Shown: positions 1 to 6,792 of the stretch, piece after piece | Layout: the number at the start of each line of letters is the position of its first letter | How positions within the stretch are numbered: the first letter of the stretch is position 1 | Assembly: GCA_002408345.1 (NCBI GenBank) | Contig: DHRX01000028.1 | Span: 17,179-29,051, forward strand | Source of the DNA: Firmicutes bacterium UBA5301 | GTDB lineage: Bacteria > Bacillota > UBA5301 | Length of the DNA stretch: 11,873 nucleotides | Reading direction: 5' to 3' | The notes under the pieces: generated by a model | Told to the model about the DNA's origin: nothing | Databases searched by the model: none | Seen by the model: the letters and a program-made list of their open reading frames with translations, nothing else | Program-made: the position numbers and the translations under genes

Positions 1-138
1 TTAACTACTGGCCGCAAGTATTTGGTCAAGGATTCTATGCAAGAGATAGTGAATAAAGTTACCAAATACAAACAAAAGATTAATCATCCAGTATTCATGG
101 AAGTAAATGGCGAAATAGCGGATGTTGAAGGGGTGTAA
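1..138 (+). CDS. flbD: Flagellar FlbD family protein (3' end only)
   Basis: This is the last 45 codons of an open frame that enters from the left edge and ends in TAA at 136-138. The visible protein begins LTTGRKYLVKDS and continues with a helix rich in Lys and Glu (MQEIVNKVTKYKQKI). This matches the C-terminal half of the small FlbD proteins found beside flagellar hook and motor genes in Clostridia and spirochaetes. In those genomes flbD commonly lies between the hook gene flgE and motA, which fits its place here three bases before motA. The biochemical role of FlbD in Firmicutes is not well defined; association with flagellar assembly is inferred from context. The start and N-terminal half lie outside the window. 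Assignment rests on the TTGRKY(L/V)VK pattern and the neighbours. Confidence 0.82.
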   Translation, partial: LTTGRKYLVKDSMQEIVNKVTKYKQKINHPVFMEVNGEIADVEGV

Positions 139-141
139 GCT

Positions 142-948
142 GTGGACATCTCCACAATTATTGGTTTAGTTGGCGGGTTTGCCTTAGTAGCTTGGGGTAT
201 TCTGTCTCAGGGTAATTTACAGGCTTTTATAGATTTCCCCTCTTTAGCTATTGTTTTAGGCGGTACTATCGGGGCTCTTTTTGTGCAGTATCCTATGAGT
301 CAGGTATCAAAACTGCCGAAGATTACTAAGCACGCTTTTCGCAATGAAAGTTGGTCTCCCAATGAGCTGATTACTTTGATGGTTGATTTTGCCCAAAAGG
401 CTCGGCGTGAAGGGTTACTGGCCTTGGAAGAAGAGGCGGCTCAAGTTGACGATGAGTTCTTAAAAAAAGGCGTTCAGTTAGTAGTCGATGGTACTGATCC
501 CGAGTTGGTACGTAATATCCTTGAGGTCGAACTTAACTTCTTGGAAGAACGGCATGGGGTAGGACAAGGTATGTACTACATGATGGGTGCTACCGCTCCC
601 GGATTTGGTATGATCGGTACCCTGATCGGCTTAATTCAGATGTTAGGTCAGTTGGACAAGCCGGAAACCGTTGGGCCAGCGATGGCGGTAGCTTTGATTA
701 CTACCTTCTATGGTTCGCTATTATCGAACTTAATATTTAATCCGATGGCCGGTAAGCTAGCGTTACGGAGTGCAGAAGAGATTCTGATTAAAGAAGTAAT
801 TATCGAAGGTATTCTCTCGATTCAGGCTGGTGAAAACCCTCGAATTGTTGAGGAAAAACTGAAGGCTTTCTTGTCCCCATCTAACCGGGAACTACAGGAA
901 GCTGAGAGCAGTAGGTCGGTTCGAAACGTGGTGGGTGAAGGTGTATAA
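142..948 (+). CDS. motA: Flagellar motor stator protein MotA
   Basis: MotA is the inner-membrane stator subunit that, with MotB, forms the ion channel and pushes on the rotor. The 268-residue protein is of normal family length. Membrane segments are seen at about residues 4-22, 34-50, 148-168 and 180-200, with the large cytoplasmic loop (about 55-145) between the second and third. In that loop ARREGLLALE supplies the conserved Arg88 and Glu96, equivalent to the rotor-contacting Arg/Glu pair of E. coli MotA. TAPGFGMIGTLIG gives the channel proline Pro153, and NPMAGKL gives the second conserved proline Pro201. The GTG start at 142 is preceded by a purine-rich AAGGGGTG overlapping the end of flbD. 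The 3' end overlaps motB. MotA and the sodium-type PomA/MotP are close relatives, so the coupling ion cannot be fixed from this chain alone. Confidence 0.95.
   Translation: MDISTIIGLVGGFALVAWGILSQGNLQAFIDFPSLAIVLGGTIGALFVQYPMSQVSKLPKITKHAFRNESWSPNELITLMVDFAQKARREGLLALEEEAAQVDDEFLKKGVQLVVDGTDPELVRNILEVELNFLEERHGVGQGMYYMMGATAPGFGMIGTLIGLIQMLGQLDKPETVGPAMAVALITTFYGSLLSNLIFNPMAGKLALRSAEEILIKEVIIEGILSIQAGENPRIVEEKLKAFLSPSNRELQEAESSRSVRNVVGEGV
930..934 (+). promoter_or_regulatory. Possible ribosome binding site for motB
   Basis: GGTGG lies inside the end of motA, directly upstream of the 935 GTG and six bases before the in-frame GTG at 941. It is too close to serve 935 and better placed for 941. 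Translational coupling to motA could make either work. The match to the Shine-Dalgarno consensus is weak. Confidence 0.3.
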
Positions 949-1705
949 GAAGAAAAAAAGTAAATCAACAGGACCGCCGGCCCCAGGTCAGTGGTTAACG
1001 ACCTACGGGGACATGGTTACCCTTTTGTTAACTTTTTTCGTGGTTCTTTTTGCCATGTCTACTATTGACTCTCAGAAGTTCCAGGCGATGGTAGGGGGAC
1101 TACAACTTTCTTTTGGGGTCATAACCGGAGGCAATACAATCCAAGATGGTATTGGTATTAACGGAGCAACTATCCTGCCAGAAAGCGGTAGTACGATTAC
1201 TTCTGTGACCCAACTGGCTACCCTATACTCACAAATCTGTACTTTTTTAGATTCTGAGGGCCTTGGGAGCTCAGTGGAAGCGGTCCTAGAGGAAAGAGGG
1301 GTAATTCTTCGATTTAAAGATAGAATTCTCTTCGATACCGGACAAGCTGTGATTAGGCAGGATGGAGCCAATATTGTTAACAAATTTGCTAATTTCCTGG
1401 AGTCGGTTCCCAACCAAATTAGAGTAGAAGGCCATGCGGATAATGTACCGATTAGTAATTACCGGTACCCTTCTAACTGGGAGTTATCAACGGCCAGAGC
1501 GACTTCAGTAATTCAGTATTTATTAGCAAATACCAAGATTGAACCAACTCGGTTATCAGCAGCTGGTTATGGTGAGTATCGGCCTATTGCTCCTAACGAT
1601 ACCCCTGAAAACCGGGCTCAAAACCGGCGAGTTGATATTGTAATATTGAGGTTGGATATGGGTGAATTAGAACCGAGTTCTAATTACGTAGAGGGAGGAC
1701 AGTAA
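935..1705 (+). CDS. motB: Flagellar motor stator protein MotB
   Basis: MotB anchors the stator to peptidoglycan and carries the ion-binding aspartate. The 256-residue protein has a Lys-rich cytoplasmic start (residues 1-10) and then a single membrane segment at about 27-43. The sequence TTYGDMVTLLLTFF places the essential Asp at residue 26. A plug/linker region follows, then an OmpA-like peptidoglycan-binding domain at about 123-238 with EGHADNVPI (165-173), NWELSTARA (181-189) and NRRVDI. The GTG at 935 lies inside motA, giving a 14 bp overlap. An in-frame GTG at 941 is an alternative start that sits better behind GGTGG at 930-934; choosing it would remove only two residues. The TLLLTFF segment after the Asp resembles MotS/PomB-type as well as MotB-type chains, so H+ versus Na+ use is open. 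Confidence 0.94.
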   Translation: MKVYKKKKSKSTGPPAPGQWLTTYGDMVTLLLTFFVVLFAMSTIDSQKFQAMVGGLQLSFGVITGGNTIQDGIGINGATILPESGSTITSVTQLATLYSQICTFLDSEGLGSSVEAVLEERGVILRFKDRILFDTGQAVIRQDGANIVNKFANFLESVPNQIRVEGHADNVPISNYRYPSNWELSTARATSVIQYLLANTKIEPTRLSAAGYGEYRPIAPNDTPENRAQNRRVDIVILRLDMGELEPSSNYVEGGQ

Positions 1706-1706
1706 A

Positions 1707-2186
1707 ATGCCTGAAGAAAGAGACGTCGAGCGCAAATTACAATTAGACGCCAAACTAGTCATTTTTGCGGTAGCTTTATTAATTTTATCCTCTGTGTGCT
1801 CCGCTTTTATTACCTATTTATTCTTTACGGCTGCGAACCCACCAGAAACGGTGGAAACCGCTGCGGAGCCTGAGATACCTGAATTTGGACCTACCCACGA
1901 TATTGGCATTTTTACCGTAAACCTCGCTGGTATTAGTGGTCCACGTTATGCTCGGGTTGGTGTTAGCCTGGAATTAGTTGATCCGACTTTGGCTCCTTTG
2001 GTTGATGCACGAATGCCGCAAGTTAAAGATGCGATTATCTCAGTGCTAAGCATGAAGAGCGCTACTGAACTTGCTGATCAGGAAGGGCGACGTCAGCTAC
2101 GAGCGGAGATTGCCCATAAGTTAGGGGGCATTTTAGGGGTAGGCAATGTCCAAAACGTTTTCTTTACAGAGTTTGTTTTCCAATAA
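1707..2186 (+). CDS. fliL: Flagellar basal body-associated protein FliL
   Basis: FliL is a single-pass membrane protein of the basal body that surrounds or supports stator units in the species studied. This 159-residue protein has a charged cytoplasmic start and one membrane helix at about residues 17-40. A short Pro/Glu-rich linker (about 44-60) leads into an extracytoplasmic domain that starts near DIGIFTVNLAG. The domain ends in the typical way, with NVFFTEFVFQ at the C-terminus. Overall length and layout match the family. A strong Shine-Dalgarno sequence (GAGGGAGGA, 1691-1699) lies seven bases before the ATG, which starts two bases after the motB stop. Position directly after motAB and before fliM is common in Clostridia. 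FliL is poorly conserved in sequence, so the call leans on layout, C-terminus and context together. Confidence 0.9.
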   Translation: MPEERDVERKLQLDAKLVIFAVALLILSSVCSAFITYLFFTAANPPETVETAAEPEIPEFGPTHDIGIFTVNLAGISGPRYARVGVSLELVDPTLAPLVDARMPQVKDAIISVLSMKSATELADQEGRRQLRAEIAHKLGGILGVGNVQNVFFTEFVFQ

Positions 2187-2200
2187 GGGGGTGATCCCTA

Positions 2201-3184
2201 GTGTCGGAGGTACTGTCACAAGACGAGGTTGATGCTCTATTATCGGCGTTAAGCTCTGGTGAAGTCGATAGAGAAGAGATTATTAAAGAAGAACAGTTGG
2301 CCCGGATTAAAAGGTACGATTTCCGACGACCAGATAAGTTCTCTAAAGACCAGGTCCGTACGTTGCATATGATTCACGAAAACTATGCACGTTTTCTAAG
2401 CACTACTTTAGCGACGTATCTTCGGGCGGTAGTTGATGTCGAAGTAGTTTCGGCGCAGCAGATAACGTACGATGAATTTACCCGTTCGTTACCTGTTCCC
2501 ACCGTATTGACTATCTTTGATGCCGAGGAACTGCGCGGATCCGGTATTTTAGAGATGAACTCCGGTCTAGCCATGATGATTGTGGAGCGGCTTTTAGGTG
2601 GCCAAATTTCTATTCCTGATAAAGCTAGAGAGTTGACTGATATTGAGACTAGCATTATTAGGAGGATGGTTGATCGTTTTCTCCAGGATTTATCGGAAGC
2701 CTGGGAAAACATTGCTACTGTTACCTATAAAATTGACCGAATTGAATCAAACCCTGGCTTTGTCCAGATTGTAGCACCGAACCAAATGATTGTCCTGATA
2801 ACTATGTCGGTGCGGATCGGTTCCGAAGAAGGCTTTATTAACCTCTGCTTACCAGATACGTTGCTAGAGCCGGTTTTACCCAAACTTACGGCTCACTATT
2901 GGCTAGGTAGTGTTGTTGATGGGGGAACACCAGAGAAGAAAAAGGCAATTGCTGATCAGCTGGCACAAACCATAGTAGAGTTAGTAGCCAAGGTTGGGAC
3001 CACCCAGCTTACGGTGAAAGATTTGTTAGATTTACAAGTTGGTGATGTTATAGTGTTGCCAACAAAGTATGCAGAACCTTTGCCGGTTTACGTGGGATCA
3101 AAACCTAAATTCCTCGGCAAACCGGGAACCAAAGGAAGTCGGATGGCATTACAGATTACCAAGGTAGCAAAGGAGGATCGGTGA
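2201..3184 (+). CDS. fliM: Flagellar motor switch protein FliM
   Basis: FliM is the middle-ring protein of the rotor switch. It binds phosphorylated CheY and FliG and sets the direction of rotation. The 327-residue chain begins with LSQDEVDALLSAL (residues 5-17), the conserved CheY-P binding segment. The KRYDFRRPDKFSKDQVRTL stretch (38-56) that opens the middle domain follows. LRGSGILEMN (111-120) carries the GGxG-like FliG-contact region as RGSG, and a C-terminal SpoA/FliN-like domain covers about 255-325. The GTG start at 2201 is preceded by AAGGGGGTG at 2185-2193, which overlaps the fliL stop. Length is close to that of the B. subtilis protein. Fourteen bases separate it from fliL and one base separates it from fliY. 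Nothing looks truncated. Confidence 0.96.
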   Translation: MSEVLSQDEVDALLSALSSGEVDREEIIKEEQLARIKRYDFRRPDKFSKDQVRTLHMIHENYARFLSTTLATYLRAVVDVEVVSAQQITYDEFTRSLPVPTVLTIFDAEELRGSGILEMNSGLAMMIVERLLGGQISIPDKARELTDIETSIIRRMVDRFLQDLSEAWENIATVTYKIDRIESNPGFVQIVAPNQMIVLITMSVRIGSEEGFINLCLPDTLLEPVLPKLTAHYWLGSVVDGGTPEKKKAIADQLAQTIVELVAKVGTTQLTVKDLLDLQVGDVIVLPTKYAEPLPVYVGSKPKFLGKPGTKGSRMALQITKVAKEDR

Positions 3185-3185
3185 T

Positions 3186-4205
3186 ATGGGTGAAAATTTT
3201 CTATCCCAAGCTGAACTTGATGCCTTGCTTAGACAGGTACCATCGGCCGGCGGAACTGTAACGGATAAAGGGACCCAGAAGGTCGTTGATAAGATACAAG
3301 AGGTTCTAGGTGAGTTCAGTAATTTGTCAACGACTGTAACGAACCTGCATCCGGAAGAAAAGACTCAGACTCAGCTTGTCCCGATACTATCAGGAATGGT
3401 CTTAGTTCCATTACATTTTACGCCAAAAGGGATTTGCTTAATTGCACTAGATGAAGAATTAGCGGCCAAAGTGGCTGCTAAAGTGATGGGGCAGGATTCA
3501 ACCAATATAACCACACTTGACGAAGTCGGTTTAAGTGTAGTAGGTGAGGCTTTTAGTCAGATTGCAGGAGGTGTTGCTACCGCTGCAGCTTCGGGGTTGC
3601 GGAGTGCCGTTACTTTTGATCCACCAGAGCCTCAGGTTTTTGAAGGGGAAGCTGAATTGCTAGATCAACTATTCCAAACTGAGCCCTTGATTTTCCAGTC
3701 CGAACTTAGTATAGGCGAATTTGAGCCGGGCGAAATGTGGATTTTAGTAGATTCGGCTTTTTCAGCGCTATGGACAGAGGGTACCAGAGAGACGGCTGCT
3801 ACATCCAGCGCAGCTACTACTGTTGCTTTTCCTACGAGCAGGCCAGGACCAACAGTAGCACCTCAGAGTGCACCGTTAGCATCAGGTGCCCCTGATGTGA
3901 AAAGAGCTGTTTTTTCGCCTTTAGAACCGATGGACCCCGGTCAGTTCCAGAACATCAATATTTTATTAGATGTGCCGTTAGAGGTTACGGTGGAATTAGG
4001 TCGGACAAAGATGCAGATTAAAGAAATCTTGGAGTTGGGCAAGGGTTCTTTAATCGAATTGGCTAAGTTAGCTGGTGAACCTGTGGATATTGTAGTTAAT
4101 GGTAAGCTCTTGGCTAAGGGAGAGGTAGTCGTTATTGACGAAAACTTCGGAGTCAAGATTGTCGACATTGTTAGTCCTGTTGAAAGGGTTAATAGCTTAC
4201 AATAG
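3186..4205 (+). CDS. fliY: Flagellar motor switch protein FliY/FliN with a CheC-like region
   Basis: This is the FliN-type switch protein of Firmicutes, a C-ring component that in B. subtilis also dephosphorylates CheY-P. The 339 residues show LSQAELDALL (6-15), a CheY-binding motif like that of FliM. A CheC-like region covers about 33-190, an Ala/Pro/Ser/Thr-rich linker about 200-250, and a well-conserved C-terminal SpoA domain about 257-330 (LLDVPLEVTVELGRTK, GEPVDIVVNGK, GEVVVIDENFGVKI). The chain is about 40 residues shorter than B. subtilis FliY as I recall it. The first CheC active-site helix region is hard to recognise (only LGEFSNLSTT, 41-50). The second reads SVVGEAFSQ (117-125), keeping Ser117 and Glu121 but with Ser124 where the catalytic Asn is expected. 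The switch role is firm; phosphatase activity is doubtful. AGGAGG at 3171-3176 supports the ATG at 3186. Confidence 0.92.
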   Translation: MGENFLSQAELDALLRQVPSAGGTVTDKGTQKVVDKIQEVLGEFSNLSTTVTNLHPEEKTQTQLVPILSGMVLVPLHFTPKGICLIALDEELAAKVAAKVMGQDSTNITTLDEVGLSVVGEAFSQIAGGVATAAASGLRSAVTFDPPEPQVFEGEAELLDQLFQTEPLIFQSELSIGEFEPGEMWILVDSAFSALWTEGTRETAATSSAATTVAFPTSRPGPTVAPQSAPLASGAPDVKRAVFSPLEPMDPGQFQNINILLDVPLEVTVELGRTKMQIKEILELGKGSLIELAKLAGEPVDIVVNGKLLAKGEVVVIDENFGVKIVDIVSPVERVNSLQ

Positions 4206-4246
4206 AGAATATGTCAAAATTAGTAGAAGTTTATAGTTTTTGGTAC

Positions 4247-4252
4247 AGGAGG
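4247..4252 (+). promoter_or_regulatory. Ribosome binding site for cheY
   Basis: A perfect AGGAGG lies seven bases before the ATG at 4260. It fixes the cheY start and gives this gene strong, independent initiation after the 54-base gap that follows fliY. Confidence 0.8.
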
Positions 4253-4259
4253 AAACCGA

Positions 4260-4625
4260 ATGGGAGGGCGGATTTTAGTCGTCGATGACGCAGCCTTCAT
4301 GCGGATGATGCTGAAGGATATATTAGCCAAGGCTGGCTACGAAGTAGTCGGGGAGGCTGAAAATGGGGCAGTAGGTCTTCAAAAATATCAGGAGCTTAGC
4401 CCTGATTTAGTAACTATGGATATTACTATGCCAGAAATGGACGGTATTACCGCAGTTAAAGAAATTAAAAAAGTTGATCCTAATGCCAATATTATTATGT
4501 GTAGCGCCATGGGGCAACAAGCCATGGTTATTGATGCTATTCAGGCTGGCGCTGCGGATTTCATAGTTAAGCCTTTCCAACCCGCGCGTGTATTGGAAGC
4601 GGTACAGAAAGCTCTTGCAGGATAA
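4260..4625 (+). CDS. cheY: Chemotaxis response regulator CheY
   Basis: CheY is a single-domain response regulator that, once phosphorylated by CheA, binds the switch proteins and changes flagellar rotation. The 121 residues form one receiver domain with no output domain. The acidic pocket is Asp9-Asp10 in ILVVDDAAFMR. The phosphoacceptor is Asp54 in LVTMDITMPEMDG. The switch Ser/Thr is Ser82 in CSAMGQ, and the conserved Lys is Lys104 in FIVKPF. All catalytic residues are therefore present. Its place between fliY and fliO is the same as in B. subtilis, so the role in motor control rather than in transcription is well supported by context. The 54-base gap before it is the longest in the window. 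No cheA, cheB or cheW is present here; in related operons they lie downstream of flhG. Confidence 0.95.
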   Translation: MGGRILVVDDAAFMRMMLKDILAKAGYEVVGEAENGAVGLQKYQELSPDLVTMDITMPEMDGITAVKEIKKVDPNANIIMCSAMGQQAMVIDAIQAGAADFIVKPFQPARVLEAVQKALAG

Positions 4626-4637
4626 CTCGAGAAGTAA

Positions 4638-4952
4638 ATGATATCTTTTTTAGATTGGCTGCGAGTAATATTAATTACTGCCCTCATAATCCCCCTTGTC
4701 TATATTTCCACCCGGTTGTTTGGGCGTCGGTATGGAGGAGGATTGCGAGGGCGTAATTTTGAAATTGTTGAAGTCCTACCTATTGACCAGCAAAACAAGC
4801 TTGTCTTAGCTAAGATTATGGAACGATTTTATGTTCTTAGCTCTTCACCTCAAGGACTTCAAATTATTTTCGAAATTACTGATCTTGAACAGATTAAAGC
4901 ATTGACAGAAGAGGCAAGGAGGCCTAAAAAGAAAATAGGTGGTACTAGGTGA
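4638..4952 (+). CDS. fliO: Flagellar biosynthetic protein FliO (FliZ-like)
   Basis: FliO is a small membrane protein that helps assembly of FliP into the export gate and is not itself part of the finished core. This 104-residue protein has one membrane helix at about residues 8-27. It is followed by a basic stretch (GRRYGGGLRGR) and a compact cytoplasmic domain with EVLPIDQQNKLVLAKIMERFYVL, which fits the FliO pattern of a beta-rich segment after the helix. It lacks the long N-terminal periplasmic part seen in B. subtilis FliO/FliZ, so it is a short form. The Shine-Dalgarno sequence is poor (GAGAAG, 4629-4634, only three bases from the ATG), suggesting translation coupled to cheY. The 3' end overlaps fliP by four bases. 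Sequence conservation in this family is low; position before fliP carries much of the assignment. Confidence 0.85.
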   Translation: MISFLDWLRVILITALIIPLVYISTRLFGRRYGGGLRGRNFEIVEVLPIDQQNKLVLAKIMERFYVLSSSPQGLQIIFEITDLEQIKALTEEARRPKKKIGGTR

Positions 4953-5704
4953 AACAGAGCGGGTTAATAGTTTTCGCAGTATTGTTAGCGATACTAATGG
5001 TAGAAGTACCGGGAATAGCCGCACCTATTGCTGTTCCTAGCATTACTTTAGGTGTTACAGAAGCGGAAGGACCACAGGAAGTAGCACTCAGCCTCCAGGT
5101 CCTTTTTTTACTCACCGTGCTTTCGTTAGCACCCTCAATTATTATCATGATGACCTCTTTCACGCGGATTGTCATCGTCCTTTCTTTTGTTCGGAATGCA
5201 CTGGCTACTCAACAGATGCCACCAAATCAGATCTTGATTGGGCTAGCTCTTTTCTTAACTTTTTTTATTATGGCCCCTACTTGGCAGGCAATTAATCAAG
5301 ATGCTTTGCAGCCATATTTGGCTGGTGATCTCCCAGCAGAAGAGGCCTTTAACCAAGCTCTAGTTCCTTTACGAGAGTTTATGTTTAAGCAAACCCGTGA
5401 GAAGGATTTAGAACTTTTTGTGGCCATGGCTAAACTGCCACGGCCTGAGACCAAAGTAGATATCCCGACGAATGTACTAATTCCAGCTTTTGCGATTAGT
5501 GAGTTAAAGACAGCTTTTCAGCTGGGCTTTATGATTTTTATTCCTTTTATGGTTATTGATATGATTGTGGCTAGTACCTTAATGTCAATGGGGATGTTGA
5601 TGTTGCCCCCGGTCATGATTTCATTGCCATTTAAAATACTCTTGTTTGTGTTGGTAGACGGTTGGTATCTGGTTATCCGTTCATTATTGTTAAGCTTTAG
5701 TTGA
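4949..5704 (+). CDS. fliP: Flagellar type III export gate protein FliP
   Basis: FliP forms, with FliQ and FliR, the helical export gate through which flagellar subunits pass. The 251-residue protein begins with a cleavable-looking signal peptide (about 1-25, ending GIAA), a known feature of FliP. The highly conserved LTVLSLAPSIIIMMTSFTRI (55-74) follows, then VLSFVRNALATQQMPPNQIL and IGLALFLTFFIMAP (97-110). The C-terminal half has PAFAISELKTAFQLGF (179-194), IDMIVASTLMSMGM (203-216) and the LPPVMISLPFKI segment. Four membrane segments after the signal peptide are expected and visible. The GTG start overlaps the fliO stop as GTGA, with AGGTGG six bases upstream. The chain is complete and of normal length. 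Confidence 0.96.
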   Translation: MKQSGLIVFAVLLAILMVEVPGIAAPIAVPSITLGVTEAEGPQEVALSLQVLFLLTVLSLAPSIIIMMTSFTRIVIVLSFVRNALATQQMPPNQILIGLALFLTFFIMAPTWQAINQDALQPYLAGDLPAEEAFNQALVPLREFMFKQTREKDLELFVAMAKLPRPETKVDIPTNVLIPAFAISELKTAFQLGFMIFIPFMVIDMIVASTLMSMGMLMLPPVMISLPFKILLFVLVDGWYLVIRSLLLSFS

Positions 5705-5717
5705 GGGGGAGAGGGTT

Positions 5718-5987
5718 ATGACTGAAACCTTTGTCATTCAGATCGGACGTGATGCTCTTTACACTGTATTAAAGGTTTCCGCGCCGATGTTGGGGCTGGG
5801 TTTATTGGTTGGGGTTATTATTAGTATTTTTCAGGCGACGACCCAGATTCAAGAGCAGACTTTGACCTTTATCCCCAAAATTATTGCTGTTATGGTTTCA
5901 ATTATTATTTTTGGACCTTGGATGTTATCAATACTCTTAGATTTCACCGGTAATCTTTTAGGTAATCTCCACACATTTATCCGGTAG
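5718..5987 (+). CDS. fliQ: Flagellar type III export gate protein FliQ
   Basis: FliQ is the small, multi-copy subunit that packs around the FliP/FliR core of the export gate. The 89-residue protein is of standard size. It shows two long hydrophobic segments (about 19-39 and 52-75) flanking the conserved polar turn QATTQIQEQTLTFIPKI (39-55), the family's most recognisable motif. A purine-rich stretch GAGGGGGAGAGGG (5703-5715) in the 13-base gap after fliP provides the Shine-Dalgarno sequence. Gene order fliP-fliQ-fliR is nearly universal, which confirms the call. Confidence 0.95.
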   Translation: MTETFVIQIGRDALYTVLKVSAPMLGLGLLVGVIISIFQATTQIQEQTLTFIPKIIAVMVSIIIFGPWMLSILLDFTGNLLGNLHTFIR

Positions 5988-5997
5988 GAGTAGAGTA

Positions 5998-6792
5998 ATG
6001 GATTACCTCAGCCTTATTATTGATAAATTTAACGTTTATCTATTGATACTTGTGCGTGTAACCGGGATTTTAGCGGCGACCCCGTTCTTCGGTAGTCGCA
6101 ATATTCCTGCTATGTTGAAGATCGGTTTAGGTGGATTAATGGCTTTTCTGCTACTAGCTATTGTGCCATATGATCCAGTAATATTGGAGTATAGTTTGAG
6201 TCAGACCGCCGGGCTAATTTTAAGAGAAATGGTTATTGGTTTTGCTTTGGGCTATATTCTTTCTTTGGTTTTTATGACAGTCCAGATGGCTGGTCAGATG
6301 ATGGATGTACCTATGGGGTTTAGTATGGTCAACGTACTAGATCCGTTGATGGGGCAGCAAGTACCAATTTTAGGACAGTTCCAATATGTAATTGCTATTG
6401 TTACTTTTTTGACTATCAATGGTCATCATTTGGTGCTGAAGGCTTTGAATGATAGTTTTAAGTTAGTTCCATTAGGCGGTTGGTCTTACTGGCCTGGATT
6501 CCCGGAAATTTGTATTAAGGCCTTTTCCGCCGCTTTTCTGGTTGGTGTTCAAATTGCCTTACCGGTAGTAGCGACATTGTTGCTCACCGATATTGCTTTA
6601 GGGCTTATTGCTAGAACTGTGCCGCAAATGAATGTTTTTATTTTAGGTTTTCCGCTTAAGATTGGAATTGGGTTGTTTTTTGTGATTTTATTACTGCCGG
6701 TTTATGTGACTTTTCTCCAAAATTTATTTAGTCCAACAAGCCAATTTTACCAGTATTTATGGGCTGTTTTAGGAAACGGTGTCCATGGGTAA
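5998..6792 (+). CDS. fliR: Flagellar type III export gate protein FliR
   Basis: FliR completes the FliPQR export gate and contacts FlhB. The 264 residues are strongly hydrophobic with about six membrane segments. Recognisable family features are LVRVTGILAATPFFGSRNIP (18-37), the conserved MVIGFALGY (78-86), MGFSMVNVLDP (106-116), NGHHLVLKAL (141-150) and ARTVPQMNVFILGFPLKI (205-222). AGGAG at 5986-5990 lies seven bases before the ATG. The 3' end runs into the start of flhB. In some clostridia fliR and flhB are fused; here a stop codon (TAA, 6790-6792) and a separate frame keep them as two genes. Confidence 0.95.
   Translation: MDYLSLIIDKFNVYLLILVRVTGILAATPFFGSRNIPAMLKIGLGGLMAFLLLAIVPYDPVILEYSLSQTAGLILREMVIGFALGYILSLVFMTVQMAGQMMDVPMGFSMVNVLDPLMGQQVPILGQFQYVIAIVTFLTINGHHLVLKALNDSFKLVPLGGWSYWPGFPEICIKAFSAAFLVGVQIALPVVATLLLTDIALGLIARTVPQMNVFILGFPLKIGIGLFFVILLLPVYVTFLQNLFSPTSQFYQYLWAVLGNGVHG
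6771..6776 (+). promoter_or_regulatory. Ribosome binding site that decides the flhB start
   Basis: AGGAAA inside the 3' end of fliR lies eight bases before the ATG at 6785 but only two bases before the in-frame GTG at 6779. The spacing favours the ATG. It would leave an 8 bp overlap with fliR instead of 14 bp. Confidence 0.55.

Noticed and set aside
1072..1413. Minus-strand open frame of 113 codons inside motB
   Set aside because: It lies wholly antisense to the well-supported motB coding sequence, and its product resembles no family I recognise; it is a shadow frame.
4211..4237. Promoter-like pair before cheY: ATGTCA (4211-4216) and TATAGT (4232-4237)
   Set aside because: The -35 match is poor and the spacer is only 15 bases. 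In an AT-leaning gap such a pair is expected by chance, so it is not listed as a feature.
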